Shown in pieces: positions 53,225 to 61,821 of a stretch of 64,000 nt of DNA. How positions within the stretch are numbered: position 1 is the first letter of the stretch; each line of letters opens with the position of its first letter. The notes under the pieces were generated by a model that saw only the letters and a program-made list of their open reading frames with translations, made no database searches and was not told where the DNA came from. The stretch comes from a virus, in IMG/VR virus record IMGVR_UViG_3300023174_000057, positions 1 to 64,000 of that record. The stretch is one strand, 5' to 3'. Both the position numbers and the translations under genes were made by a program.

Positions 53225-54442
53225 ATGGCCACCGCCAAGAAATCTGCCGCCGCCCCCAAGGTCTCTGCCCTCACCCGCGCCCGTTCCGCCATCAAGACCG
53301 TCTTGAAGGAAGACCCCACGGTCCCTCTGTCCGAAGAGCTCCTCAAGCAGTCCACCCCGCACATCCCCACGGGATCTCTGATCGTGGACTACGCCATCGG
53401 CGGGAAGATCAACAAGTGGGGCATCGCGCCGTGCCCCGGCCTCCCCCGTGGCCGCATCACCCAGTTGTACGGCCAGAACTCGGCGGGGAAGACCACCCTC
53501 GCCCTCACCATCGCGGCGTCCGTGTGCGCGGCGGGTGGGACGGTCGCGTACATCGATTGGGAGCACGAGGTCGAGCCCCGCTACGCGAGCGCGCTCGGGG
53601 TTCCCATCAGCGACGAGTCCCGGTTCCTCCTCGTCCAGCCCGACTCTCTGGAGGACGGGATGAAGGCGATGGCCGTGTACATCAACGAGGGGGTGGACCT
53701 GATCGTCCTCGACTCGGTGGGCGCGGGCAAGCCCGAAGCGCAGGTGAACCGTGAGGTGGGTGAGATCGGTGACCAGACCCGTGTGGGCATCGTCGCCCAG
53801 AAGTGGTCCGAGTTCCTGCCCCAAGTGAAGATGATGATGTCCAAGTCGGGCACCACCATCCTCGCCATCTCTCAGCTTCGCAAGACCATCGCGGCCATGA
53901 CGGGCGGTCCCGACAGCGCCCCGCAGGGTGGCGAGGCGTGGAAGTTCTACACCAGCGTCCGCCTCATGCTCCGGGTCTTCCAGAAGGAGAAGGCCAAGCA
54001 GTTCGACCCGCTGACGGGCAAGATGGAGGAGAAGGTGGTCGGCACCATCGTCGCCCTCAAGCTCGACAAGTGCAAGGTGAGCGATTCTGTCAACAACGAG
54101 TTCAAGTTCTACCTCAAGTCGGGCTACGGCATCGACAACACCCGCTCGGTGGTGGAGCTCGCGCTCAACCACAAGATCATCACCAAGTCCGGGGCGTGGT
54201 ACTCGTGGCCCACGGGACCCAAGGGAGAGGTCCGGTCGCAGGGCTTGGAGGGTCTCCTCAAGGCCATCAACGACGACCCCAAGAACCTCCAGACGCTCTT
54301 CGCCCAAGTGACGCCCAAGCTCATGCAGCAGACGGCCAACGTGGAAGCCCCCGTCGAAGACGAAGACACCAGTGAGCTCGATGCCCTCCTCTCGTCGGTC
54401 CACGGCGTAAAGGCTCCCGCCACCGTCGAAGACGAGGGCTGA
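53225..54442 (+). CDS. recA: RecA-like recombinase
   Basis: 405 residues. Walker A GQNSAGKT at 83-90, Walker B LIVLDSVGA, DNA-binding loop 2 region (GDQTRVGIVAQ...ILAISQLR) and the GGEAWKFYTSVRL strand that follows in RecA. The polymerisation segment at the N-terminus and a C-terminal acidic tail (VEDEDTSELDALL) are present. It forms filaments on single-stranded DNA for strand exchange. AAGGAG lies 8 nt before ATG 53225; GTG 53135 lies inside the previous gene. Confidence 0.9.
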   Translation: MATAKKSAAAPKVSALTRARSAIKTVLKEDPTVPLSEELLKQSTPHIPTGSLIVDYAIGGKINKWGIAPCPGLPRGRITQLYGQNSAGKTTLALTIAASVCAAGGTVAYIDWEHEVEPRYASALGVPISDESRFLLVQPDSLEDGMKAMAVYINEGVDLIVLDSVGAGKPEAQVNREVGEIGDQTRVGIVAQKWSEFLPQVKMMMSKSGTTILAISQLRKTIAAMTGGPDSAPQGGEAWKFYTSVRLMLRVFQKEKAKQFDPLTGKMEEKVVGTIVALKLDKCKVSDSVNNEFKFYLKSGYGIDNTRSVVELALNHKIITKSGAWYSWPTGPKGEVRSQGLEGLLKAINDDPKNLQTLFAQVTPKLMQQTANVEAPVEDEDTSELDALLSSVHGVKAPATVEDEG

Positions 54443-54456
54443 CGGGAGCTCGGCAG

Positions 54457-55653
54457 ATGACGGTCAAGATTCGGGTACGAGACTTTCAGTCCATCGAGGA
54501 TGCGGAGATCGAGGTCTCGGGTCTGACCGTCATCACGGGCCAGAACAACACCGGGAAGTCCGCCATGCTGCGCGCCGTCCACGGCGTGTTCACCAACGCT
54601 CGCGGAACCAAGTACGTCCGTCACGGCAGGGACCAGTGCTCCGTCACCGTCACGTTCGGTGACGGGCGCTCGGTCACATGGGAGAAGGGCGAGAAGGTCA
54701 ACCGCTACACCGTGGACGGCAAGGTGCTGGACAAGGTGGGTTCGGGAGTCCCCGTCGAGGTGGAGTCCTTTGGCGTGGTGCCCATCACGGCGTCGGGACG
54801 TGAGCTCTGGCCCCAGTTCGCACCACAGTTCACCGGGCAGGTGTTCCTGCTCGACCAGCCCGGGTCGGTGCTGGCCGAGTCCGTCGCGGACGTGTCTCGG
54901 GTGGGGGTGCTGAACGAGGCTCTGAGAAATACCCAGAGTGACAAGCGCGCCCTGTCATCGGAGCTCAAGGTCCGCCTTGGTGACGTGGTCCGGTACGAGG
55001 CACAGGAGGCGTCCTACGCAGGGCTGGACACGGTGGAAGCCCTCGCCCAAGAAGCCGAGATCCTCCACAGGCAGGTGGCCGACACTCAGCGCCAACTGGA
55101 AGGGGTCATCACCCTCCGAGACGCCATCACTGCCCGCACCCAGACTCTTCTCGACCTCCGTCCCGTGGAAGGGGTTGCGGTGCCGGGTGGGGTAGACGAG
55201 GCCCGCTCAACCCTCAACCTACTGGACGACGCCCTCGACCTCCAAGCCAAGCTCGGAGGGGTCACCCGCTCCCTTGAAGTTCTGGCCCCTGTGGCTGGGG
55301 TCACCGTCCCCGACGATACGGACACCACCCGCGCTCGCAAAGTGTCTGACGCCTTGTCCCTCGTCGCAGATCTCCGTGACCGGATGCGACCGTTCATGGA
55401 CGTGGTGGGTGAGGGGGGAGCTCTCCGCGAGGTGGCGACCGACGACCTCCCCGACGTGGACGGGGCGTCCAAGGGGCTCTTGGGGTTGGCCGACCTTCGC
55501 GCGATGCAGGACACCCTCACCGCTCGACAGACGGCCATCACCGCGTGCCGCTCCGACCTCCAGCGCACCACGGAGGAGTACGAGGTGGCCGTCCACGAGG
55601 TGCAGGAGATCATCGGGGACGCGGGTAGCTGCCCTATATGCGGTCACCCCTAG
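54457..55653 (+). CDS. SbcC/Rad50-like protein, N-terminal half ending in a zinc hook
   Basis: 398 residues. VRDFQSIEDAEIEVSGL and Walker A GQNNTGKS (28-35) open an SMC-type ATPase. A Q-loop region (LWPQFAPQF) and a long coiled coil follow. The protein ends SCPICGHP, a CxxC zinc hook, instead of returning through a second coil to Walker B. The missing half is encoded by the gene at 61186. The C-terminal stop (TAG) is right after the hook. Confidence 0.85.
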   Translation: MTVKIRVRDFQSIEDAEIEVSGLTVITGQNNTGKSAMLRAVHGVFTNARGTKYVRHGRDQCSVTVTFGDGRSVTWEKGEKVNRYTVDGKVLDKVGSGVPVEVESFGVVPITASGRELWPQFAPQFTGQVFLLDQPGSVLAESVADVSRVGVLNEALRNTQSDKRALSSELKVRLGDVVRYEAQEASYAGLDTVEALAQEAEILHRQVADTQRQLEGVITLRDAITARTQTLLDLRPVEGVAVPGGVDEARSTLNLLDDALDLQAKLGGVTRSLEVLAPVAGVTVPDDTDTTRARKVSDALSLVADLRDRMRPFMDVVGEGGALREVATDDLPDVDGASKGLLGLADLRAMQDTLTARQTAITACRSDLQRTTEEYEVAVHEVQEIIGDAGSCPICGHP

Positions 55654-55664
55654 AGGTGCCCGCC

Positions 55665-55946
55665 ATGCGAAGGCTGTTTCCGCTGTTCGTGTTTCTCACG
55701 TTCGTTTCGTCGTGCAAGTGCCGACAGACGGGCGTGATCTACCCCACCAACGCTTGCACCAACGGTTCTACCACCTGCATGAACGGGCGTCCCTACGCTT
55801 GCGGGGGTGGTGCTTGGCGTCCCGTGGGCGACGTGACGTGTGCGGCTGTGGGCGGCGTGTGCTGCCTCGACGCAGTCTCACAGGTCCATGCGTGTGTGGC
55901 CCAAGACCGCTGCGCCCCCACCACGTCGGGAGGTAACCGACCATGA
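55665..55946 (+). CDS. Cys-rich lipoprotein
   Basis: 93 residues. MRRLFPLFVFLTFVSSC is a type II signal peptide with lipobox VSS-Cys17. The mature part has ten more Cys (ACTNGSTTC, GGVCCLDAV), suggesting a disulfide-bonded surface protein. It could block superinfection or act as an outer spanin, but no inner spanin is visible. CCCTATATGCGG and a CACC/GGTG hairpin leader precede it, as before the endolysin. Confidence 0.7.
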   Translation: MRRLFPLFVFLTFVSSCKCRQTGVIYPTNACTNGSTTCMNGRPYACGGGAWRPVGDVTCAAVGGVCCLDAVSQVHACVAQDRCAPTTSGGNRP

Positions 55947-56545
55947 GCGACATCGCCATCGCTGCCAAGGTGCTTCAAGACTTCTTGTCGTCGGAGTTCG
56001 GGTTCACCGTCCACGACAAGGAGACCTCGACCCTCATGAAGGCCGTCGCCTTCGGGATGGACGTGGGGTCGGCGTTCTCGCCGGGGCTCCCCAAGGGCGA
56101 GGACTTCATGACCCGCTTCGCGACGACCATTGGGAAGGAAGTGTTCCTGCCCAAGTCCATCCGGGACAACCCCGCGTCGCTGATCGAAGTGGTCACGCAC
56201 GAGGCCCAGCACGTCATCCAGTTCAACGACACCCACGTCGAGTTCGCGTGGTTCTACCTGACGGATGCGTCGGCGCGGGCGCAGTTTGAGGCTGACGCCT
56301 ACGCGAGCGGTCTCTCCCTGCGGTGCTGGCTCACGGGGGAGACTCCCAATGAGAGCATCCCGTGGGTGCTGGACTCCCTCGTGAAGTCCTACCACCTCAA
56401 GGCCGAGGACAAGGTCTACGCCGAGGCCGCTCTGAAGTCTCACATGGCGAGCCTGTCGTCGGGCCTCGTGATGACCCGCGCCGCGCGCAGCGCCATCGTG
56501 TTCCTCGACAAGAACTACCCCGATCTCAAGGGCTCCGTTCAGTGA
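55943..56545 (+). CDS. Putative zinc metallopeptidase (HExxH)
   Basis: 200 residues. EVVTHEAQHVIQF contains HEAQH, and FEADAYASG 35-40 residues later supplies a downstream Glu, the pattern of gluzincin/anti-sigma-type zinc peptidases. No signal peptide. It overlaps the lipoprotein gene by ATGA and the next gene by GTGA, forming a three-gene unit within the recombination cluster. Substrate unknown. Confidence 0.65.
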   Translation: MSDIAIAAKVLQDFLSSEFGFTVHDKETSTLMKAVAFGMDVGSAFSPGLPKGEDFMTRFATTIGKEVFLPKSIRDNPASLIEVVTHEAQHVIQFNDTHVEFAWFYLTDASARAQFEADAYASGLSLRCWLTGETPNESIPWVLDSLVKSYHLKAEDKVYAEAALKSHMASLSSGLVMTRAARSAIVFLDKNYPDLKGSVQ

Positions 56546-57036
56546 AGCCCGTCGAGACGTACTACCACTGCACCTACGCGCGAAACCTAAGCGCGATTGC
56601 GAAGAAGGGTCTGCGCCCTTCGGCAACGCCCGTACTGATGCGTGCGGCACCGGGCAACCTTCGGGGCGTGTACCTTTCGGATTCGGGAGGGTTGCCCTTC
56701 TGGTTCCGCAAGCTGATCGACTGGGCGCAGCACGATTCGGACAACCCCGTCGAAGATGGGATGGTCCCGGTGGTGTTGCGGGTCACCACGGCGTGTGACA
56801 CCGTCGAGGACGTTGCGGGATCGCAAGACTCGGGGAACGAAGCGGTCGTGTGCTCCCGCCCCATCGTGCCCGGAGCGATTCGGGTGTGGGACGGGAGCTC
56901 GTGGGTGCCGGTGTCTCAGGGGGTCGATCAAGACCGTGGGGCGCAATGGGTCGAGGACGAAGATTTCGACCTCGGCGGCTACTACGAGCTACTGGGCCCC
57001 TACGAGAGCCCGCTCATGCCACGCGACCGGGCGTAA
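56542..57036 (+). CDS. ADP-ribosyltransferase-fold-like protein
   Basis: 164 residues from GTG 56542. YYHCTYARNLSAIAKKGLRPS matches the opening of ART/Tpt1-like folds (YH.T...NL..I...GL.P); a NAD-contacting Ser/Tyr region may be GVYLSDS. The catalytic Glu cannot be placed surely. It may modify a host protein or RNA, or be an inactive relative. It ends 12 nt before the orphan sbcD start. Confidence 0.55.
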   Translation: MKPVETYYHCTYARNLSAIAKKGLRPSATPVLMRAAPGNLRGVYLSDSGGLPFWFRKLIDWAQHDSDNPVEDGMVPVVLRVTTACDTVEDVAGSQDSGNEAVVCSRPIVPGAIRVWDGSSWVPVSQGVDQDRGAQWVEDEDFDLGGYYELLGPYESPLMPRDRA

Positions 57037-57048
57037 CGTCTGGGCACC

Positions 57049-57078
57049 ATGCCCGTCACCCTCATCTGGCGAACCTAA
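57049..57078 (+). pseudogene. Orphan original start of sbcD
   Basis: ATG 57049 encodes MPVTLIWRT then TAA. The same peptide, MITLVWRT, opens the sbcD gene 816 nt downstream using different codons. This is evidently the ancestral 5' end cut off by the endonuclease-gene insertion. Confidence 0.7.
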
Positions 57079-57867
57079 TCTCGTTGCGCTAGGCTTGCGG
57101 ACGGTGCATACTTCCCGTATGCACGAACGGCGACACGCCTCTCGTACTTTTACTTGTGCCTGTGGCAAGATCGTCACGGGAAAAGTCCGTATGGGCGATG
57201 ACCTTTGTTTGGCCTGCCACCTCAACACTAGACCGAAGTATCCCCGTAAAGGGGTTGAAGTTCCGTGCGAGTGGTGCGGGAACTGGGTGTACCTAACCCG
57301 TTCGGCGCATCAATCTTCGGGCCATATTTTTTGCTCCAGAGAGCATAGCAACGAATGGTGGCGTCGGGATCAAGTTGTCTTGACGTGTAAGGTTTGTGGG
57401 AAAACACGCAGGGAGGCCAAATCCCACGCCAATCGGTACAAGGTGTCTTACTGTTCCTTGTCTTGCCGAAACTCTGACCCCGATATGAGGGAACAACTGC
57501 ATCAAGCCAGCTTGATGCAAGAAATCCTCTTTGAGTCCAGTGCCGAGAAATTGGGTTTTTCTTTTTTGGATGCGCTAGGTGTCAGCTACGAGAAACAACA
57601 TCCCATCAAAAGCAAGTTCATCGTCGATGCCTTGATACCACACGTCAAGGTGGTCTTGGAATTCGATGGGGACTACTGGCACGGAAATCCCACCCTCTAC
57701 AAGACGCCGGATGCGAGGCAAATTCGGCAGATGAAGCGGGATGCGGCTCGGGACACCTACTTGGGCTCATGTGGGTATCGGGTGGTTCGTATTTGGGAGT
57801 CCGACCTGAAGCGTAATGCCGATGCAGTCAAATCTCGTCTGTGCTCGATCCTCATGGTGTCTCAATG
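57079..57867 (+). mobile_element. Homing-endonuclease insertion in the sbcD 5' end
   Basis: The segment between the orphan start and the recoded sbcD start has visibly lower GC and different codon use from its flanks and carries one gene, the endonuclease. It splits sbcD after codon 9 and restores the reading frame by providing a new ATG. Confidence 0.7.
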
Positions 57868-57868
57868 A
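57119..57868 (+). CDS. Free-standing homing endonuclease, VSR/DUF559-like (EDxHR type)
   Basis: 249 residues. Three Cys-rich knuckles come first (FTCACGK...CLAC; VPCEWCGN...FCSREH; LTCKVCGK...CSLSCRN). The nuclease domain follows: FIVDALIPHVKVVLEFDGDYWH with Asp and Glu of a PD-(D/E)XK core, then RDAARDTYLGSCGYRVVRIWE, the very-short-patch-repair-type ending. GC is lower than in the flanks. CATACT lies 6 nt before the ATG, so it may have its own promoter. Its stop overlaps the sbcD start (ATGA). Confidence 0.8.
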   Translation: MHERRHASRTFTCACGKIVTGKVRMGDDLCLACHLNTRPKYPRKGVEVPCEWCGNWVYLTRSAHQSSGHIFCSREHSNEWWRRDQVVLTCKVCGKTRREAKSHANRYKVSYCSLSCRNSDPDMREQLHQASLMQEILFESSAEKLGFSFLDALGVSYEKQHPIKSKFIVDALIPHVKVVLEFDGDYWHGNPTLYKTPDARQIRQMKRDAARDTYLGSCGYRVVRIWESDLKRNADAVKSRLCSILMVSQ

Positions 57869-58839
57869 TAACGCTTGTGTGGAGGACCGACGTACACCTG
57901 TCGGATCACACCCCCCGCTCGCGTACGGACAATTGGACGGACACGGTTCTTCGTAAGCTCTCCGACATCGGTGAGATCGCCCGCAAATCGGGTGCGAACG
58001 CCGTGATCGACGGCGGGGACTTCTTCGACATCAAGGCACCGGGCCGGAACTCTCACGCCTTGATTCAGCGGGTCATGGCCGTCCACCGGGACTACCCCTG
58101 CCCGGTGTTCGCGAACGTCGGCAACCACGACTGCGTGTACGGGGACTACAGCTACCTTCCGCAGCAACCTCTGGGAGTTCTGTACGAGGCCGGGACGTTC
58201 CGCCGTCTGTACGACGAGCACGAGGCCGTGTTCACCCTCCCCGGCATCAAGGTCCGGGTGGTGGGTGTGCCCTACCACGGGGTGAAGTACGACATGGACC
58301 GCCTTGCCCGGATCAAGAGGGGTGACGAGGACTACTTGGTGGTGGTCTGCCACCTGCTGGCCAGCCCGACGCAGTCCACCATGTTCGACGCCGAGGACGT
58401 GATCCGGTACGACACGCTGGACGACCTCCCCGACGTGGACGTGTGGGCCTTCGGTCACTGGCACAAGGACCAAGGGATCGAGCTCACCCCCGGCGGCAAG
58501 ACGGTGGTCAACATCGGGAGCCTCACCCGGGGGGCTCTCTCCCAAGACAACCTTGACCGGGTGCCCTCCGTGGCCGTGATGCGCTTCGACCGCGACGGGT
58601 TCACCGTCGAGAAGCTCTCCGTCCCCCACGCCCCGGCCAACGAGGTGTTCGACCTTGAGAAGCGGGACAAGGAGCAGATCCAGCAGACGATGATCGAGGA
58701 GTTCGTCGATCACCTGTCGCAGACCTTCGCCCCGTCAGCCCAGAAATCCCTCACGGATGCTGTGAGGGACATTCCCGGCGTGCCCGACTCCGTGCGCGAA
58801 AAGGCCATCAACTACATCGAGCGGGCGGGCGGGCGGTAG
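57865..58839 (+). CDS. sbcD: SbcD/Mre11-like DNA exonuclease
   Basis: 324 residues. Metallophosphoesterase motifs: TDVHLSD (9-11 catalytic), IDGGDFFD, NVGNHDC, VCHLLA and FGHWHKD, followed by SVAVMRFD and a capping tail. Works with the split SbcC halves to process DNA ends and hairpins. The first codons (ATA ACG CTT GTG TGG AGG) are recoded compared with the orphan start, and the gene now relies on translation through the endonuclease gene. Confidence 0.85.
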   Translation: MITLVWRTDVHLSDHTPRSRTDNWTDTVLRKLSDIGEIARKSGANAVIDGGDFFDIKAPGRNSHALIQRVMAVHRDYPCPVFANVGNHDCVYGDYSYLPQQPLGVLYEAGTFRRLYDEHEAVFTLPGIKVRVVGVPYHGVKYDMDRLARIKRGDEDYLVVVCHLLASPTQSTMFDAEDVIRYDTLDDLPDVDVWAFGHWHKDQGIELTPGGKTVVNIGSLTRGALSQDNLDRVPSVAVMRFDRDGFTVEKLSVPHAPANEVFDLEKRDKEQIQQTMIEEFVDHLSQTFAPSAQKSLTDAVRDIPGVPDSVREKAINYIERAGGR

Positions 58840-58848
58840 AGTTTCTGC

Positions 58849-59805
58849 GTGTCGCAGAGATACCTCTATTGGAGTTCACTGGAGCAGTACGAGCTCTGTC
58901 CCCGGTCTTTCCTCTGGGGTCATGGGTACGGGACCATCGACCTTGGGCGGGGGCCGGGTCGGTCGAAGGCCAAGCCCGAGAAGGACAGCAAGCACCACGC
59001 GGTGATGGGCATTGTGCTCGCCCGGGCCGTCGAGCACCTGTACAACGACGAGATGTGGCGCGAGCCCGAGACGCTCGTCCAGAAGCTCACGGACTTGGTG
59101 ACCCGCGAGTTCACCTTCGCCCTCAACGAGCACTACATCGATTGGAACGAGGCCCCGCCCAAGTCGGAAATGCTGGACGTGTGCTTGAAGGGGGTGACGG
59201 GCTACCTCAAGACGATGAAGGCCAACAGGCTCTTGGGTCCCTACGCCAAGAGCGAGGTGGACCTGACCGCATGGGTGGACCAGTACACGCCCGTGGGCGG
59301 GCGTCCCGATGTGATCGTCCGTCGTGACGACACCGGGATCACCATCCTCGATGGCAAGAACTCCCTCACCCCCGGCAAGTACACCAACCCCGACCAGCTT
59401 CGGTGGTACGCCCTCTGTTTCTACCTCGCGTACAACACCCTGCCCAACCGTCTGGCCTTCGTGTATTTCCGGTACCCCGAGGGGACACCTCCCAAGGATC
59501 ACCCGGAGGGTGCCCCGTGGACCGGGCTGGTAGAGGTTCCCTTCACCCGTGAGGACCTCAAGACCATCGGGGTGCGCGCCAAGGAGACGCACCGGGCGAT
59601 GCAGAAGGAGCTCTTCGACCCGTCCCCGTCTGCCAAGGCGTGTCGGTTCTGCGACTACAAGACGGTGTGCGACGCGGCGCATCAGCCCACCCCGCGCAAG
59701 CCGAAGTCTCTGCCCGTGGTCGAGGGCACGGTCGAGCACACGATTTCCAATTCTGACGGGATCGTTGAGTTCGGGTTCGACGTGGGCGTAAAGACCAAGC
59801 CATGA
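58849..59805 (+). CDS. PD-(D/E)XK nuclease, Cas4/RecB-like with Cys cluster
   Basis: 318 residues from GTG 58849. LEQYELCPRSFLW supplies the first Cys; GRPDVIVRRDDTGITILDGKNSL has the Asp...(Asp)xK core, with Asp in place of the usual Glu; QLRWYALCFYLAY is motif QxxxY; CRFCDYKTVC gives three more Cys for a likely 4Fe-4S cluster. Cas4/AddB-type nucleases resect DNA ends. It lies 9 nt after sbcD. Confidence 0.8.
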   Translation: MSQRYLYWSSLEQYELCPRSFLWGHGYGTIDLGRGPGRSKAKPEKDSKHHAVMGIVLARAVEHLYNDEMWREPETLVQKLTDLVTREFTFALNEHYIDWNEAPPKSEMLDVCLKGVTGYLKTMKANRLLGPYAKSEVDLTAWVDQYTPVGGRPDVIVRRDDTGITILDGKNSLTPGKYTNPDQLRWYALCFYLAYNTLPNRLAFVYFRYPEGTPPKDHPEGAPWTGLVEVPFTREDLKTIGVRAKETHRAMQKELFDPSPSAKACRFCDYKTVCDAAHQPTPRKPKSLPVVEGTVEHTISNSDGIVEFGFDVGVKTKP

Positions 59806-60080
59806 CCACCGCACCCGACTTGAAGGCTCGCCTTGACCTCGCGGTCAAGCGCCGGGACGACTTGGCCGCGAAGCGCCAACGGCTACTCATCCGTCTGGAG
59901 GAAGCAGAACGCTCGCTGGAGGAGCTCCGTGCCAAGTGTCGGGCCAAGAACATCGACCCGGACAAGCTGGACGAGGTGATCGCCAAGCTGACCACGTCTC
60001 TGGAGGCCACCGTGGCCAACTTGGAGGCGAAGCTGTCCGAGGCCGAGAAAGCCCTTGAACCCTTCACCAACAGAAAGTGA
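59802..60080 (+). CDS. Short coiled-coil protein between the SbcC halves
   Basis: 92 residues, almost entirely heptad repeat (RDDLAAKRQRLLIRLEEAE; VANLEAKLSEAEKALE), with one Cys in the middle (RAKCRAKNIDPDKLDE). The lone turn NIDPDKLDE suggests a hairpin. It may be a detached coil segment of the split SbcC. Overlaps both neighbours. Confidence 0.6.
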   Translation: MTTAPDLKARLDLAVKRRDDLAAKRQRLLIRLEEAERSLEELRAKCRAKNIDPDKLDEVIAKLTTSLEATVANLEAKLSEAEKALEPFTNRK

Positions 60081-61204
60081 CCGTGACCGTGAACCTCAAC
60101 AGCACCGACCTCAACGCCGCGCTCAAGGTGGTCCGCACCACCGTGGGCTCATCCAGCGACATCTCGTCCCACTACGTCTTCCGCATCCGTGAGGGTGGTC
60201 TGGAGGTGCTCTCCTACGACGGGCGCACGTTCTCCTCGTGCGTCGTGCCGCACACCAAGAGCGACGAGGACATGACCTTCACGGTCGAGGCGAGGCGTGT
60301 CCACGTTCTCCTCGACAGCGTGGGTGACAACCAAGCTCTCGACGTGTCCGTGGCCGAGAGCGAGGTGGTCTTCCGCACCCCCCGTGGGAAGATGTCCTTC
60401 TCGTCCCTCGACCCGTCCCTGTTCCCCTACTGGGACGACGTTCTGGCTGGGGCCACGCTGACGGCTACGGTCCTCTCCGACCGTCTGCACGGCGCGCTCG
60501 GCCACGCCAAGCAGTTCATCTACGATCAGGAGAGCAAGAACCCCGGGCTGTGCGTGGCCGAGTTCCGTGGCGGGGTGCTCCACTGCACCGACCAGATGGC
60601 CGTGAGCTTCGTCAGGATGCCGGGGCTGGAGTCCTGCAAGCTGCGGGTCTTCGTGAAGGACCTCCCCAACGTCCTGTCATTTCTCGCCACGGCGAAGGGC
60701 GAGGACGTGGAGGTGCTGGAGTCCGACCGCGCGAGCTTCATCCGGCGCAAGGACGGGGCCGTGTTCGGTGAGGCCCTGTACGCGCATCGGTTCCCCGACA
60801 TCTCGGTGGATTGGTCGCTGGAAGACGACCAGACGTGGAGCATCTTCCAAGAAGAGCTCCTCGACGGGGTCAAGTTCCTTCAGTCCGGGGCGAGGACCGA
60901 CGAGCCCAAGGTTCGGTTCACCCGCGAGGGGGACAAGATCAACCTCGCGATGACCGCCGTCAGCGGCAAGCCCCTGCCCCTCTCTGTCCCCTTGGTGGAG
61001 TTCAAACAGAAGGACGGGGGCGTAACGGAGATGCCGACGTTCGCCGTGACGGACACCTACCTCTCCAAGATGCTCAACGGGAACATCAACACCAAGGTGT
61101 CGCTGGGCGTGACCAAGAAGGGCTCTGGGGGGTGGGTTCGTGTTCGCGACGACCGAGGCACGGACACCTACCACACCACGGTCGCATGGTTGAAGAACGC
61201 CTAA
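60077..61204 (+). CDS. dnaN: DNA sliding clamp, DnaN-like
   Basis: 375 residues from GTG 60077. Three similar domains typical of bacterial beta clamps: residues 1-120 (DISSHYVFRIREGGLEVLSYDGRTFSS and further), 120-245 and 245-375, ending HTTVAWLKNA. The family has about 365-380 residues. It rings DNA and tethers the polymerase; the loader genes are at 42192-43795. The end overlaps the SbcC C-half by 19 nt. Confidence 0.8.
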   Translation: MTVTVNLNSTDLNAALKVVRTTVGSSSDISSHYVFRIREGGLEVLSYDGRTFSSCVVPHTKSDEDMTFTVEARRVHVLLDSVGDNQALDVSVAESEVVFRTPRGKMSFSSLDPSLFPYWDDVLAGATLTATVLSDRLHGALGHAKQFIYDQESKNPGLCVAEFRGGVLHCTDQMAVSFVRMPGLESCKLRVFVKDLPNVLSFLATAKGEDVEVLESDRASFIRRKDGAVFGEALYAHRFPDISVDWSLEDDQTWSIFQEELLDGVKFLQSGARTDEPKVRFTREGDKINLAMTAVSGKPLPLSVPLVEFKQKDGGVTEMPTFAVTDTYLSKMLNGNINTKVSLGVTKKGSGGWVRVRDDRGTDTYHTTVAWLKNA

Positions 61205-61821
61205 GAACCCTCAACAACTCCCTGCGTCTTGCACAGGGCCGTCGCGAGGAAGTGCGACGGTCCCTGCAAGACGCACGGGATGCTGTGGCCCGCATCGAGA
61301 ACGAGTCACAGTTACTCGATCACGTCGCCGCCTTGCTCCACACCCTCATCGACGGAGAGATCACCGAAGGTGTAACCGCCATTCAGTCCCTTCAGACCGA
61401 GGGGGTTCGGGCGGTGTTCAACGATCAAGACCTCACGGTGAGAGCCGACGTGGAGGTGTCCCGGGGCAAGGTGAACGTGTCCCTCGTCACCACCCAGCGG
61501 AAAGAGAACGGGGACGTGATCGAGGGACTCGCCCTCGATGGGTTTGGCGGTGCCGTCAGCACCGTGCAGGGGATTCTCCTGCGGCTCGCCATCCTCTTCC
61601 GGCGCGGGCTACGTCCCGTGCTGTTCCTCGACGAGACGCTGCCAGCTTTCGATGATCGCTACGTCCACAACATGGCAGCGTTCCTCAAGACCCTCTGCAA
61701 GCGCATGGGCGTGGACATCCTGCTGGTGACCCACAACCCGACGTTGGTCGATGCCGGGGATCGTGCGTACCGTATCCGGCGGGACAAAGGGTTCTGCACG
61801 TTCCACAGGATCACCCCATGA
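61186..61821 (+). CDS. SbcC/Rad50-like protein, C-terminal half
   Basis: 211 residues from ATG 61186. A short coiled coil opens it; FGGAVSTVQGILLRLAILF replaces the ABC signature; Walker B/D-loop PVLFLDETLPAFDD (about 144-157) and VTHNP complete the ATPase. There is no Walker A and no zinc hook, both of which are in the 54457 gene. The two must pair to form one ATP site. It overlaps the clamp gene and the next gene. Confidence 0.8.
   Translation: MVEERLRTLNNSLRLAQGRREEVRRSLQDARDAVARIENESQLLDHVAALLHTLIDGEITEGVTAIQSLQTEGVRAVFNDQDLTVRADVEVSRGKVNVSLVTTQRKENGDVIEGLALDGFGGAVSTVQGILLRLAILFRRGLRPVLFLDETLPAFDDRYVHNMAAFLKTLCKRMGVDILLVTHNPTLVDAGDRAYRIRRDKGFCTFHRITP

Noticed and set aside
57079-57864. 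Group I or II intron around the endonuclease
   Set aside because: The downstream exon has its own ATG overlapping the endonuclease stop, and the start peptide is duplicated. Splicing would not be needed and I see no intron core. A covariance search would settle it.
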